Below, piece by piece: positions 19,439 to 28,773 of a stretch of DNA of 64,000 nucleotides. The stretch covers positions 1 through 64,000 of the forward strand of contig JABHDX010000118.1 of assembly GCA_018672815.1 (NCBI GenBank), given 5' to 3'. The notes below the pieces were generated by a model, which was not told the DNA's origin, made no database searches, and was given only the letters and a program-made list of their open reading frames with translations. Each line of letters opens with the position of its first letter. The first letter of the stretch is position 1. The translations under genes and the position numbers were made by a program. Source of the DNA: Gammaproteobacteria bacterium (lineage in GTDB: Bacteria > Pseudomonadota > Gammaproteobacteria > UBA11654).

Positions 19439-20185
19439 TCAATTTAATTGCTCGATAATATCATCAGAGATTTCGGCATTTGAATGAACAGCTTGAACAT
19501 CATCGAGGTCTTCTAACATATCCAACAATTTAATCATTGATTGAGCATGCTTGAAATCTATTTCTACATCTGTTGATGCTCTCATTGTAACTTCAGCATG
19601 ATCAATATTGATATTCTCTTTAGTAAGAACATTTTTTATATCTACAAAATCATTGGGCAATGTCATTATTTCTATAGAGCCATCATTCATAACTTCAATA
19701 TCTTCTGCACCCAGCTCAATCGCAATTTCAACGATTCTTTCCTCATCTTCGAATCCAGATATAGTAATCAAACCTGTTTGCTTAAAAAGATAAGATACAG
19801 AACCTTCAGCACCAAGATTTCCACCAAATTTTGTTAATGCATGTCTAACTTCGGCAACAGTTCTATTTCTATTATCAGTCATACTTTCAATAAGGATTGC
19901 AACCCCTCCTGGTCCATAACCTTCATAAGTGACTTCCTCTAAATCAAAACCATCTCCTTCACCTGATCCTTTACTAATGGCTCTTTCAATATTATCTTTT
20001 GGCATGCTTTGAGATTTTGCTTTGTCCACAGCTGTTCTTAAACGTGGGTTAGAATCCAGATCACTTCCGCCAATTCTAGCAGCTACAGTTACTTCACGAA
20101 TTAGTTTCGTAAATAACTTTCCTCTTGCTTTATCTTGGCGTCCTTTTCTGTGCTGAATATTAGCCCATTTACTGTGTCCTGCCAT
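19439..20185 (-). CDS. yebC: YebC/PmpR-family protein (TACO1-like)
   Basis: At 248 residues it opens MAGHSKWANIQHRKGRQD, the diagnostic YebC N-terminus, and has GPGGVAILIESMTDNRNRT. The family has been described as transcriptional regulators, and as a translation factor relieving ribosome stalling at proline runs. Neither role can be decided here. It lies upstream of ruvC, the standard arrangement. Confidence 0.95.
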   Translation of the reverse strand: MAGHSKWANIQHRKGRQDKARGKLFTKLIREVTVAARIGGSDLDSNPRLRTAVDKAKSQSMPKDNIERAISKGSGEGDGFDLEEVTYEGYGPGGVAILIESMTDNRNRTVAEVRHALTKFGGNLGAEGSVSYLFKQTGLITISGFEDEERIVEIAIELGAEDIEVMNDGSIEIMTLPNDFVDIKNVLTKENINIDHAEVTMRASTDVEIDFKHAQSMIKLLDMLEDLDDVQAVHSNAEISDDIIEQLN

Positions 20186-20274
20186 AACTGATACATATTT
20201 TTAAATAATTAATTTAACAATTATATGATAAATCTATAATGTTAAATATTTAATTTGTCATAATATTACTGATA

Positions 20275-21180
20275 GTGAAAATGAAAAAAATAATATTAAT
20301 AGCTCTGATACTTCATTCAAAATTGGTATTCTCTGATGCCCTCTTTGATTCGTTACTTACAAACCTAAACACACCATTAACTCAAATTAGCTTTATTCAA
20401 AAAAGTACCAGTAGTACGGACAATGTTGCTATTAATTACTATGAAAAAGGTAATGGCCCAAAGGTATTGGTTTTCATTCATGGCTATAGTTGCAATAGTA
20501 ATTACTGGTGGGCTCAATTGGAACATTTTTCTAAAACTTTTAAGGTAATCTCAGTAGATCTAGGTGGTCATGGTTTATCTGGCCAGAATAGGACAGACTA
20601 TAATATGAGTCAATTTGGTCAAGATGTAGTAGCTGTAATGGATCATGCCAATATAAATGAAGCAATATTGATCGGTCATTCAATGGGTGGGCCTGTTGCG
20701 GTTGAAGCTGCAGTAATACTTAAAGACAGAGTGAGAGCAATTATAGGCATAGATACACTTCATGATATTGCTAAAGAACCAGCAAGCACTTTTGTTAAAT
20801 TAATGGTTGGAACAATGTTTCGTTTTTCTCAAGAGTCAGCAACAGAAAAAGCTACAGCTGGGTTCTTCATTGAAAGTACAAATAAAGACTTGAGTAATTG
20901 GATCAAAGCAGGTTCAAGAAATGCTCCTGTAGAAGCGTCTAGAGGCTCGCTTAAATCTCTACTAGGTATGGATTATCCAGAACAATTAAGCAAAATAAAT
21001 ATTCCAATTAAAATATTGAATTCCCTTTATTTCAGAGAAACAAAAGTGGAGAGTAACCTAAAACAGTACGAAAATTTAACTATTGAATTTAAAGAGAATG
21101 TTGGGCATTTCATTATGATGGAACAGCCTACTTCATTTAATCTCTGGTTGGAGGATACGTTAAAAGTATTGAATTATTAG
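20275..21180 (+). CDS. Exported alpha/beta-fold hydrolase
   Basis: A 301-residue alpha/beta hydrolase with an N-terminal signal-like segment (KKIILIALILHSKLVFSDA). The oxyanion segment is VFIHGYSCNSNYW. The nucleophile elbow GHSMGG has Ser as the likely nucleophile, the acid lies around GIDTLHD or later, and the C-terminal His is in NVGHFIMMEQP. The substrate is unknown. The start is GTG at 20275 or ATG at 20281; the ATG is equally plausible. Its TAG shares TTAG with the stop of the convergent gene. Confidence 0.8.
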   Translation: MKMKKIILIALILHSKLVFSDALFDSLLTNLNTPLTQISFIQKSTSSTDNVAINYYEKGNGPKVLVFIHGYSCNSNYWWAQLEHFSKTFKVISVDLGGHGLSGQNRTDYNMSQFGQDVVAVMDHANINEAILIGHSMGGPVAVEAAVILKDRVRAIIGIDTLHDIAKEPASTFVKLMVGTMFRFSQESATEKATAGFFIESTNKDLSNWIKAGSRNAPVEASRGSLKSLLGMDYPEQLSKINIPIKILNSLYFRETKVESNLKQYENLTIEFKENVGHFIMMEQPTSFNLWLEDTLKVLNY

Positions 21181-21797
21181 TTTAAGCTTTTAATGTAATC
21201 AATACAGGTTGAGCTATCGACAACTTCTCCATAACGTCTTGATATATCTCTTAGGTTATCTTGATGTGGTCTATCCTCAACATCTCCAACACAATCCTCG
21301 GGTACAAAAACTCTAAAACCATGCGAGAAGGCATCGATGACGGTAGCTCTAATACATCCACTCGTAACACACCCTGTAATAATGACTGTATCTACACCTT
21401 CCTTATGAAGAAAGGTAGTAAGAGGTGTTAAAAAAAACATAGAAGGAGCATTTTTGCAAAAATTAAAATCATAATCCGGATCATAAATTCTTGAATCCAT
21501 TGCTGTGCATGGATGCCCATGATAAAACTCTTCTCGTACAGCCTTTACTTTCCATAATGGCATGTCCTTGAGGCTATCATAAGCAGTGTAGCAAGAAGCA
21601 ACTGGTATATTACTAGTTCTTGCTATTTCAAGTAATGTAGACGTTTTATTGGTTGCTTTTTCAACCATTGGCATATCGCCATTTGGAAATTCAGGATCAG
21701 TAAAGGCCAATTGAAGATCAACTACTAAAATTGCCGGTTTTTTACCAAATTCTATAGTTTCCGACGAATAACCTTTATTTTCATACTCTTTTGTCAT
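21177..21797 (-). CDS. Isochorismatase-family cysteine hydrolase
   Basis: A 206-residue amidohydrolase of the isochorismatase/nicotinamidase superfamily. The catalytic Asp is in ILVVDLQLAF. The Lys is plausibly in LWKVKAVREE, and the nucleophilic Cys is in TGCVTSGCIRATVIDAFSHG. This last motif and the overall pattern resemble N-carbamoylsarcosine amidase-like members. The substrate cannot be assigned. Confidence 0.85.
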   Translation of the reverse strand: MTKEYENKGYSSETIEFGKKPAILVVDLQLAFTDPEFPNGDMPMVEKATNKTSTLLEIARTSNIPVASCYTAYDSLKDMPLWKVKAVREEFYHGHPCTAMDSRIYDPDYDFNFCKNAPSMFFLTPLTTFLHKEGVDTVIITGCVTSGCIRATVIDAFSHGFRVFVPEDCVGDVEDRPHQDNLRDISRRYGEVVDSSTCIDYIKSLN

Positions 21798-22343
21798 AAT
21801 TAATACCCAAATAATCTAATCTGCATAGTTTACCCCTAGAAAGGCTAAAAACATATAGTTATTAGGATTGTTGATTATAGTAATTATGAGAATAATAAGT
21901 ATTGTTATATATTGATATATTATTAATATATTGATTTAAGATTGTTCCTTATCTATATGATTATTATATTAATATTGTATATATTTTAAAGTTATATTAA
22001 AGGGATATATTGATTATTTTTTAGTTAATATTTGTTAGTAACTCACTTAACCAGTGATTATTATTTATTCACTTGTCTTAATGGATAAATAGCTATTTAT
22101 GGACAGTTAATCTAAAAATTAATGCAAATATACAAATATTTAGCAAATTTTACTTAGGTTTTTGAGTAATAATATATACATTATTAAAAATAAAGCCTCA
22201 TAGGAGAATAATAAAATCAACTACCCTTCCTCGTAGATACTGTTTTATAAGGTATAAAGAGTATTTAGTGGTAAAAAGTATGATTTTTTTTACAAGCAAC
22301 ACATTAAATCATATATTTTATTATAAGATATTGATATATATGA
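21798..22343. other. Very AT-rich 546-base intergenic region, no gene seen
   Basis: No coding frame or recognisable RNA was found. The ten-base word ATATATTGAT occurs exactly at 21907-21916, 21926-21935 and 22006-22015. Two weak DnaA-box-like words occur (TTATTCACT at 22065-22073, TTATGGACA at 22096-22104). A T8 run lies near 22284-22292. It lies downstream of murF and upstream of the isochorismatase gene, so it should hold the latter's promoter. It is the longest non-coding stretch in the window. Confidence 0.6.
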
Positions 22344-23747
22344 TTATTTTTCAATATTAATAGATAATAAGTCAACTATTTTTTCCATTTTCATACCTCG
22401 AGAGCCTTTTACTAAAATTACTGATGGTTTTTTTAGTAAATTAAGTGTTCTTTCAATAGGAAACTCCTCAGTTTTATCAAAATAATAGATAGAGTCATTT
22501 TTTTGACTTAAATTAAACTCCTCCAGTGCCTTTTTGAAGTTATCACCCTTAATAAAAATTGATTCTAGATCTTTGATTAAAGAAATCTTTTCAAGCAATC
22601 TTAAATGCTCTTTTGTAGCATCAATACCCAACTCCAACATATCTCCCAAAATAATTACCTTATTCTTAGGATAAAATTTATTAGATATTAATTCATTAAT
22701 AGCAGCATGCATTGAAGCTGGGTTTGCATTATATGTATCATCTACAAATATATGCCTCCCTATCCTTTTAATAAAAAACCTATTGGATAATGTTCTTTGA
22801 ATGGTTGATAATTTATTTAAAATTACTTCTAATTCAATGCCTATCTTTTTTGCAATCAAAAATGAAATAAGAGCATTTTTTTCATTATGTTTAGCTCCAA
22901 GGTTAATTCTATCAATGGTGTAAATTTCATCTTCCTTATTGTGAAAGCTTAAATTATATTTACCAACATCATTAATTGGGTCTGATGATGATTTCCAAAA
23001 CTCCATTGATTGATTTTGATAAATAGAAACTGAAGAAGTATCTCCGCTCCACTTGTTCAATGGTTTACTAATATCCTTAAATCCAACACCATCCAATATT
23101 AATCCATCTTTCTTCAATCCATCAAAGAGTCTGGTTTTAGTTTTTATAATATTTTCAATGCTGCCAAACACACCCACATGGCTGTTATTAATATTTGTAA
23201 TTGCAATAATATCAAATTCCAAATACTCACTGATTAAATCAAAATCTCCCAAATTACGAGCACCACATTCTAGTATTAAGTACTTTGTTTCTTGCCTTAG
23301 TTTTAAAACAGTAAAAGGTATTCCAAATTCATTATTTTCATTCTTATGAGTTACAACTGCATTTTGATTCGTACACAGATGGGCCAACATTTCTTTAACT
23401 GTAGTCTTACCGTTGCTACCGGTTATAGCAACAGTTATAGGTTTAATTTGCTGTTGCTGGTACTGTGCTAGCTTTAATAATGCTATATAGCCACTATCAA
23501 CTTTTATTGTATTAATATGGTCTGCATTATTATCGCTAATAACAGCTACAGCACCTTTATTTATTGCTTCTTGACAAAAATCATTCCCATTGTACTTACT
23601 ACCCTTTAAAGCAAGAAAAACGCTACCTTCAGTGGCTTTTCTTGAGTCAACAACTATGGAAGTGAATTTTTCATTCTGACAAGATAAAGTACCTGCAACA
23701 ACATCATTTAGACTTTTTAAATTATCAATATTTATCAATCGAAACAA
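22344..23747 (-). CDS. murF: UDP-MurNAc-tripeptide:D-Ala-D-Ala ligase
   Basis: Adds D-Ala-D-Ala to UDP-MurNAc-tripeptide, the last cytosolic step of peptidoglycan precursor synthesis. At 467 residues it has the N-terminal MurF domain with VVDSRKATEGSVFLALKG, P-loop ITGSNGKTTVKEM at about 108-120, and KNENNEFGIPFT. DDTYNANPASMHAA is the conserved D-x-Y-N-A-N-P motif. It normally sits in the dcw cluster beside murE and mraY. Here it is alone, 24 bases from a tRNA-Arg on the same strand. Confidence 0.95.
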   Translation of the reverse strand: MFRLINIDNLKSLNDVVAGTLSCQNEKFTSIVVDSRKATEGSVFLALKGSKYNGNDFCQEAINKGAVAVISDNNADHINTIKVDSGYIALLKLAQYQQQQIKPITVAITGSNGKTTVKEMLAHLCTNQNAVVTHKNENNEFGIPFTVLKLRQETKYLILECGARNLGDFDLISEYLEFDIIAITNINNSHVGVFGSIENIIKTKTRLFDGLKKDGLILDGVGFKDISKPLNKWSGDTSSVSIYQNQSMEFWKSSSDPINDVGKYNLSFHNKEDEIYTIDRINLGAKHNEKNALISFLIAKKIGIELEVILNKLSTIQRTLSNRFFIKRIGRHIFVDDTYNANPASMHAAINELISNKFYPKNKVIILGDMLELGIDATKEHLRLLEKISLIKDLESIFIKGDNFKKALEEFNLSQKNDSIYYFDKTEEFPIERTLNLLKKPSVILVKGSRGMKMEKIVDLLSINIEK

Positions 23748-23770
23748 TATAATTCCTTTTTTTAATTATT

Positions 23771-23847
23771 TGGTGCCCCGAAGAGGATTCGAACCTCTGA
23801 CCCCCGGATTAGGAATCCGATGCTCTATCCTGCTGAGCTACCGGGGC
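23771..23847 (-). tRNA. tRNA-Arg, anticodon CCT
   Basis: 77 bases with encoded CCA (23771-23773 on the plus strand reads TGG). The acceptor stem GCCCCGG pairs with the 3' TCGGGGC. The anticodon stem is TCGGA/TCCGG with loop TTCCTAA, giving CCT, which reads AGG. The T arm AGAGGTTCGAATCCTCT is present. Confidence 0.96.
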
Positions 23848-23900
23848 ATTAAAAAAATTATAACATTATCATCATTCTGTATTTTTGCTATTGTTCATTT

Positions 23901-24503
23901 ATGAGTAAAAAAATACATCAACATTTATTGAATGTTAGCAAAGAACATTGTCCATCTTTAGAAAAAATTATTAAACAAAATGGAATTATAAATATTACTG
24001 TCCCTAAGAATTTAGAAATATTTGATTGCTTAGCTCAAACTGTTGTGGAACAACAAGTATCTTATAAAGCAGCACAAGCTATCTGGAAGAATATAAAAGA
24101 TGCAACACATCAAGCGAACATAAATTTAATAGACTATTTTGATGACTCAAATATTAACAAAATTAAAAATAATGGATTATCAAAAAATAAAATAAAAGCT
24201 ATTTTAGGTGCAAAAAAAGCAATTCAAAACGGTGATATTTCATACAGCATAATCTCTAATATGGATTATCCTGAGTATAAAAAAACAATCACACAACTGT
24301 GGGGATTTGGAGATTGGTCTGCTGAGATGATTGCCATTTTTTATTTAGGCAAGACTGACATATGGTCTGAGAAAGACTTGATCTTAAATCGAGGAATACA
24401 TGAACTGTGTAAAAATTCTAAATTAGACCCAGATACTCTTTTGACATTGGTAAACCCTTACCAATCATATCTAGCCATGCACATCTGGAAAAATAAAGAC
24501 TAG
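23901..24503 (+). CDS. HhH-GPD DNA glycosylase (AlkA-like 3-methyladenine glycosylase)
   Basis: A 200-residue base-excision glycosylase. VVEQQVSYKAAQAIWKNI matches the AlkA family I-x-x-Q-Q-V-S segment. The helix-hairpin-helix LWGFGDWSAEMIAIFYLG is followed by WSEKDLILNRGI, where the Asp is the expected catalytic residue. It lacks the N-terminal AlkA domain, as in short bacterial members. It is transcribed away from the tRNA-Arg. Confidence 0.87.
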   Translation: MSKKIHQHLLNVSKEHCPSLEKIIKQNGIINITVPKNLEIFDCLAQTVVEQQVSYKAAQAIWKNIKDATHQANINLIDYFDDSNINKIKNNGLSKNKIKAILGAKKAIQNGDISYSIISNMDYPEYKKTITQLWGFGDWSAEMIAIFYLGKTDIWSEKDLILNRGIHELCKNSKLDPDTLLTLVNPYQSYLAMHIWKNKD

Positions 24504-24511
24504 ATTCATCA

Positions 24512-24946
24512 CTATTGAAATAATGTTTCAGGATTTTTCATGGTCTTTATTTCAATCACATTTTGACTAGGATCCTCAATAAAGAATGTCTCTTGTTCTC
24601 TAGAATCGTTAATAAACCTTATATATGGATCTTCAAAAAAAGAAATACCTTTGTAACTAGATATTTTATCTTTTAAATGTTTGAAGTCGTCTTTTGATAA
24701 ATGAATACCAAAGTGAGGTACACATACTTTTCCCATATCAACGCTATGTCTTTCTCTAAAAGTTTTAGCCTGGGAAAAATGTAATGTTAATTCATTGTCC
24801 CAAAAATCTATATCTTGCCACTTACCTTCTTCAGAATCTCCTAATGTGCAACCCAAAATATCACAATAAAATGATATAGCTTCATTTAGGTCCAACACTG
24901 GTAGAGCAAGATGAAACCTACTACTGGATTTAATTTTTTTACTCAT
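24512..24946 (-). CDS. VOC-family (glyoxalase/dioxygenase-like) protein
   Basis: A 144-residue vicinal-oxygen-chelate fold protein. RFHLALPVLDLNEAISFYCD is the beta-alpha opening with a metal His, and VPHFGIHLSKDDF a second element. EDPSQNVIEIKTM ends with the expected metal Glu. Length and motifs fit stand-alone glyoxalase-like proteins; no substrate can be inferred. Confidence 0.8.
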   Translation of the reverse strand: MSKKIKSSSRFHLALPVLDLNEAISFYCDILGCTLGDSEEGKWQDIDFWDNELTLHFSQAKTFRERHSVDMGKVCVPHFGIHLSKDDFKHLKDKISSYKGISFFEDPYIRFINDSREQETFFIEDPSQNVIEIKTMKNPETLFQ

Positions 24947-25030
24947 TTATTTGATTTTTAGATTCGATCATAGCAGTCTAAAAGCTATACTCGAAAGTAT
25001 AATTAATTATATAGATATATTGATTAAAAC

Positions 25031-25984
25031 ATGACTGACCAGTTAAAACTTTTTCCTCACTGTATGCCTTATAATACTGGCTATTACTCTGCTGATAATC
25101 ATGAGATTTATTACGAAGAAAGCGGAAATCCCTCTGGCAAACCAGCATTATTTCTTCACGGGGGACCAGGGGGTGGAGGTGATATTAATGTAAGAAGATT
25201 TTTTGATCCAAAAATATATCGTATTATTACATTTGATCAAAGGGGTTGTGGTAGAAGCAAACCTAACGGACTACTAATCAATAATACAACCTGGGATCTG
25301 ATCTCTGATATAGAAGCATTAAGATTAATGTTTGATATCGATAAATGGTTAGTCTTTGGAGGGTCATGGGGAAGTACACTTGCATTGGCTTATTCTCAAA
25401 CCCACCCAAGTTCAGTGAGTGAAATGATATTAAGAGGAATTTTTTTACTGAGAAAAAAAGAACTCAAATGGTTTTATCAAGAAGGAGCCAGTAATATTTT
25501 TCCAGAAGCTTGGCAGAATTATATTGAACTAATAGAGCCATCAAATCGTCATGATTTAATGCAGGCTTATTATGATATTTTTCAAAGTGATAATGAAAAC
25601 TTAAAATTAAAAGCTGCTATAGCTTGGTCAAAATGGGAAGGAACTACATGCAGCCTTTCTTATGATGAATCCAGAGTCGATCAATTCTCAGACCCTCATT
25701 TTGCTCTTGCTTTTGCATTGATTGAAAACCATTACTTTATAAATCAAGGTTTTTTTGAAACGGAAGATCAACTAATCAATGGTATCTCAAAAATTCGTTC
25801 CATACCGACAGTTATAGTACAAGGAAGATATGACATGGTATGCCCAATGGAAACTGCTTGGGAGGTCTCCAGGAATTGGCTTGAAGCATCACTTGTTATT
25901 GCACCATTTTCTGGACACACTGCTTTTGAAAAAGAAATAACCCATGAACTAATTAAAGCTACGAATGAATTTGGTAAGAATTAA
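25031..25984 (+). CDS. pip: Proline iminopeptidase
   Basis: An alpha/beta-hydrolase peptidase (family S33) that removes N-terminal proline. At 317 residues it opens with [20 protein letters not shown]. The oxyanion loop is LHGGPGGGG, followed by [11 protein letters not shown]. The nucleophile elbow is [17 protein letters not shown], and the C-terminal His lies in [13 protein letters not shown]. Its TAA shares TTAA with the stop of convergent fabB. Confidence 0.92.
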   Translation: MTDQLKLFPHCMPYNTGYYSADNHEIYYEESGNPSGKPALFLHGGPGGGGDINVRRFFDPKIYRIITFDQRGCGRSKPNGLLINNTTWDLISDIEALRLMFDIDKWLVFGGSWGSTLALAYSQTHPSSVSEMILRGIFLLRKKELKWFYQEGASNIFPEAWQNYIELIEPSNRHDLMQAYYDIFQSDNENLKLKAAIAWSKWEGTTCSLSYDESRVDQFSDPHFALAFALIENHYFINQGFFETEDQLINGISKIRSIPTVIVQGRYDMVCPMETAWEVSRNWLEASLVIAPFSGHTAFEKEITHELIKATNEFGKN

Positions 25985-27183
25985 ACTTTTGAAAAGATGA
26001 GAGAAGCATTTGTGCCTCCAAAACCAAAGCTATTAGACATTACTGTGTTAAGTCCTACTTGTTCTTCTAATACTTGAACAATTGGAATTCCTTCAGCTGC
26101 AGGATCAAGGTTTTCCACATTAGCGGAAGCAGCTATAAAATCAGACTCGAGCATTAAAAGAGAGTAAATTGCCTCATGAACTCCTGCTACGCCTAGTGAA
26201 TGTCCTGTTAATGATTTAGTAGAGCTAATTTTTGGTATATTATCACCAAAAACTTCTTTAATGGCTTCCAATTCTTTCATGTCACCAACTGGAGTACTTG
26301 TTCCATGAACATTAATGTAATCAATTGTTTTAGAGTTCTCCATTGCTTGTTGCATACACCTTACTGCGCCTTCACCTGAAGGTTGCACCATATCTGATCC
26401 ATCTGAAGTAGCTCCATATCCTACTAATTCTCCATAAATTTTTGCTCCTCTAGAGATTGCATGTTCATACTCTTCCATTACTACTACACCACCGCCGCCA
26501 GATATCACAAAACCATCTCTATTAACATCAAATGCTCTAGAAGCTTTATGTGGTGTTTCATTGTAGTTTGTTGAAAGAGCTCTCATGCCATCAAAAAATG
26601 AAGCAAGCACCCAGTGGACCTCATCACCTGCTCCAGCAAATACTACATCTTGTTTTCCAAACTGAATAAGTTCAGCAGCATTGCCAATGCAATGTGCACT
26701 GGTGGCACAAGCTGAACTGATGGAATAATTGATTCCCTTAATCTTGAAAGCAGTGCCTAAGACACCTGAATTCCCACTAGCCATAGAACGAGTGACTAGA
26801 AATGGGCTAACTTTACCTTTTTCTCTAAGAGCGTCAGCTCCATAAACTACAGTTTCAGGTGATCCTCCACCATTGCCCATAATCAGACCAGTTCTTGTGT
26901 CGCTTACCTCTTCTTCTGTCAAGCCAGAATCTTCAATGGCTTCTTTCATTGCTAAATAATTAAAACCAATACCATCGCTCATAAAGCGCTTTAATTTTCT
27001 ATCAATGCATTCGTCTAAATTTACATTAATAGACCCTGCGACATGACTCTTTAACCCTTGATCTACAAATTGTTGTCTATGAGTAATACCTGACTTTCCA
27101 GTTTGTAAAGATTCTCTGACTTCTTCTCTATCAGTACCGATAGAACTAAGGATACCCAAGCCTGTAACAACAACTCTTTTCAT
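25981..27183 (-). CDS. fabB: 3-oxoacyl-ACP synthase I
   Basis: Condensing enzyme of fatty-acid elongation, needed for unsaturated chains. At 400 residues the catalytic Cys lies in [12 protein letters not shown] (about C159). The two His lie in [12 protein letters not shown] and [13 protein letters not shown], and the C-terminal NSFGFGGTN is intact. It is paired with fabA by a 4-base ATGA overlap, the standard anaerobic unsaturated-fatty-acid operon. Confidence 0.96.
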   Translation of the reverse strand: MKRVVVTGLGILSSIGTDREEVRESLQTGKSGITHRQQFVDQGLKSHVAGSINVNLDECIDRKLKRFMSDGIGFNYLAMKEAIEDSGLTEEEVSDTRTGLIMGNGGGSPETVVYGADALREKGKVSPFLVTRSMASGNSGVLGTAFKIKGINYSISSACATSAHCIGNAAELIQFGKQDVVFAGAGDEVHWVLASFFDGMRALSTNYNETPHKASRAFDVNRDGFVISGGGGVVVMEEYEHAISRGAKIYGELVGYGATSDGSDMVQPSGEGAVRCMQQAMENSKTIDYINVHGTSTPVGDMKELEAIKEVFGDNIPKISSTKSLTGHSLGVAGVHEAIYSLLMLESDFIAASANVENLDPAAEGIPIVQVLEEQVGLNTVMSNSFGFGGTNASLIFSKV

Positions 27184-27701
27184 GAATTTGCCTCTAACAA
27201 ATCTTGAAATAGACCAACTCTTAAATCCTCTCCCGAGTAGATAATTTTATCATCAGCTTTAAGGGTAGCATCAGCTATTCCCATGACTAATCTAGAGTTA
27301 ATAACTCTCTTCATATGTAAATGATAAGTAATTAGTTTAGTACTAGGCGTAACCTGCCCTGTGAACTTTATTTTTCCACCACCTAAAGCTCTACCTCGTC
27401 CTTCTCCTCCAATCCAGCCTAAGAAAAAACCTATTAATTGCCACATTGCATCAATACCAAGTGAACCCGGCATCACAGGATCAGAAAAGAAATGGCAATC
27501 AAAAAACCAAGCGTCTTTTTTAATATCCAGTTCAGCGATAATTTCGCCTTTTCCATAATCGCCACCCTCGTCACTAATATGAGTAATTCGATCAATCATC
27601 AACATTGGTGGAAGCGGGAGTCTTGCATTATTAGGTCCAAACAATTTTTCTTTAGCACAATCAAGAAGATCTTGAAGGTTGTATTTATTTTTTCTTTTCA
27701 T
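27180..27701 (-). CDS. fabA: 3-hydroxydecanoyl-ACP dehydratase/isomerase
   Basis: Introduces the cis double bond at C10 in type II fatty-acid synthesis. At 173 residues the hot-dog fold has catalytic H70 and D84 read from [16 protein letters not shown] and LGIDAMWQL, at the same numbers as in E. coli. It is the upstream gene of fabA-fabB. Confidence 0.97.
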   Translation of the reverse strand: MKRKNKYNLQDLLDCAKEKLFGPNNARLPLPPMLMIDRITHISDEGGDYGKGEIIAELDIKKDAWFFDCHFFSDPVMPGSLGIDAMWQLIGFFLGWIGGEGRGRALGGGKIKFTGQVTPSTKLITYHLHMKRVINSRLVMGIADATLKADDKIIYSGEDLRVGLFQDLLEANS

Positions 27702-27743
27702 AATTTATATTTTAACAGAACCCCTTATAGGTAATTAATTTCT

Positions 27744-28331
27744 TTAACTTCCATACTGCAACTGCAATGTTTTAACTTTGCCAAACCAGGGAACACTTAC
27801 AATAAAGATTTTATTCAATTCATTCACAGTTTTTTGATCTATTTTCTTGCTGCCCTGGAGCTCAACAATAAGCCGTAGTAATATGTCTGGATGAGTCACA
27901 ACTAGAACTATTTTACCTTTATGCTGGCTCATAATACTACTAATTAAATCTTCTATATTTTGAGAATCAGTAATATTTATAGGCATACTTAAGCTTTTTG
28001 ATAATGGTTCAGCAGTTTCCTGTGTTGCTCTTAAAGGAGTTGCATAAATGGCATCAAGACCAGCGATAACATCAATAGACTGAAGCATTCTTTGGAGGTC
28101 ATCTGCTCTTCTAATACCTTCTTTGTTAAGGCCAGAGTTAGATTGTAAATCAGAATTAATCTGAGTATGTGTTGTCAATACAATAGTAGTTGTAGCCTGT
28201 GATTCAAAGAACCACGAAAGCAATGTTGCAAAACCAATAAAAATAAAAGCAAAAATAATTCGCCTTAATTGTCGCTTCTTTCTTTTAGCTTTGTATTCAT
28301 CTATGCGATCAATCATCTGAATCCTTGTCAT
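27744..28331 (-). CDS. Membrane-anchored histidine-phosphatase-like protein, degenerate RHG motif
   Basis: A 195-residue protein with a basic N-terminus, one transmembrane helix (about 24-42) and a phosphoglycerate-mutase/SixA-like domain. TPLRATQETAEPL and VTHPDILLRLI match the conserved arginine and second His motifs. The first motif, normally L-V-R-H-G/A-E, reads VLTTHTQ: the His stays but the preceding Arg is Thr. It may be an altered or inactive phosphatase. It overlaps the upstream small membrane protein gene by 23 bases. Confidence 0.65.
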   Translation of the reverse strand: MTRIQMIDRIDEYKAKRKKRQLRRIIFAFIFIGFATLLSWFFESQATTTIVLTTHTQINSDLQSNSGLNKEGIRRADDLQRMLQSIDVIAGLDAIYATPLRATQETAEPLSKSLSMPINITDSQNIEDLISSIMSQHKGKIVLVVTHPDILLRLIVELQGSKKIDQKTVNELNKIFIVSVPWFGKVKTLQLQYGS

Positions 28332-28578
28332 TTATAACGGTGTATTCTGCATCAATTATTGTGTCATTTGAATTTGAATTAGATTTATTTTTATTTTTTG
28401 GATTAAATGTATTTTTCTTTTTATAGAAAAAGCTTCTGATATAAAAAATAATAATAATCAGTAAAATTACGCCAGCAAAAGCAATAAAAACAAAGCCTCC
28501 CAATATAATTGCGAGAACAAAGATGCCTAAGCCAAAAACAATACTTACAGCCCTTATAATTAATTCCAATGGCAACAT
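28309..28578 (-). CDS. Small two-helix membrane protein, function unknown
   Basis: An 89-residue protein with two adjoining hydrophobic stretches (about 5-27 and 28-50). A Lys/Asn/Ser-rich linker and an acidic end around DTIIDAEYTVI follow. I do not recognise a named family. Its 3' end overlaps the phosphatase-like gene, so the two are likely co-translated. The good start and charge pattern (positive after the helices) support a real inner-membrane protein. Confidence 0.7.
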   Translation of the reverse strand: MLPLELIIRAVSIVFGLGIFVLAIILGGFVFIAFAGVILLIIIIFYIRSFFYKKKNTFNPKNKNKSNSNSNDTIIDAEYTVINDKDSDD

Positions 28579-28706
28579 TTAATCAAATAACCTCATTACA
28601 ACGCATAGTCTACTCTTAAAGATGCTATTAAACTCTATATCAGCTATGTAGGCAAATCCAGATTCACTTAATTTTCTATAAATACATAAAAATCATAAAT
28701 ATTTTA

Positions 28707-28735
28707 TTGAATGTTCTCTTTTTGTTCTCTATTAT
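28707..28735 (+). promoter_or_regulatory. lexA promoter with embedded GTTC-N7-GTTC SOS operator
   Basis: TTGAAT (28707-28712) and TATTAT (28730-28735) are spaced by exactly 17 bases. The spacer contains GTTC at 28713-28716 and GTTC at 28724-28727 with 7 bases between, the direct-repeat LexA operator known from Alphaproteobacteria. The operator thus lies wholly between -35 and -10, ideal for autorepression. No gammaproteobacterial CTGT-N8-ACAG box was seen upstream of lexA. Confidence 0.75.
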
Positions 28736-28773
28736 CTATTTTAATGTAAGTAATTATTAATGGAAGAAGAATT

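Noticed and set aside
22060..22110. Replication origin
   Set aside because: The DnaA-like words have one or two mismatches each, no dnaA/dnaN/gidA neighbourhood is present, and GC skew could not be computed.
22196..22295. Small RNA with terminator near the T8 run
   Set aside because: Only a 4-base stem (CTAC/GTAG) was seen and no stable stem sits directly before the T run.
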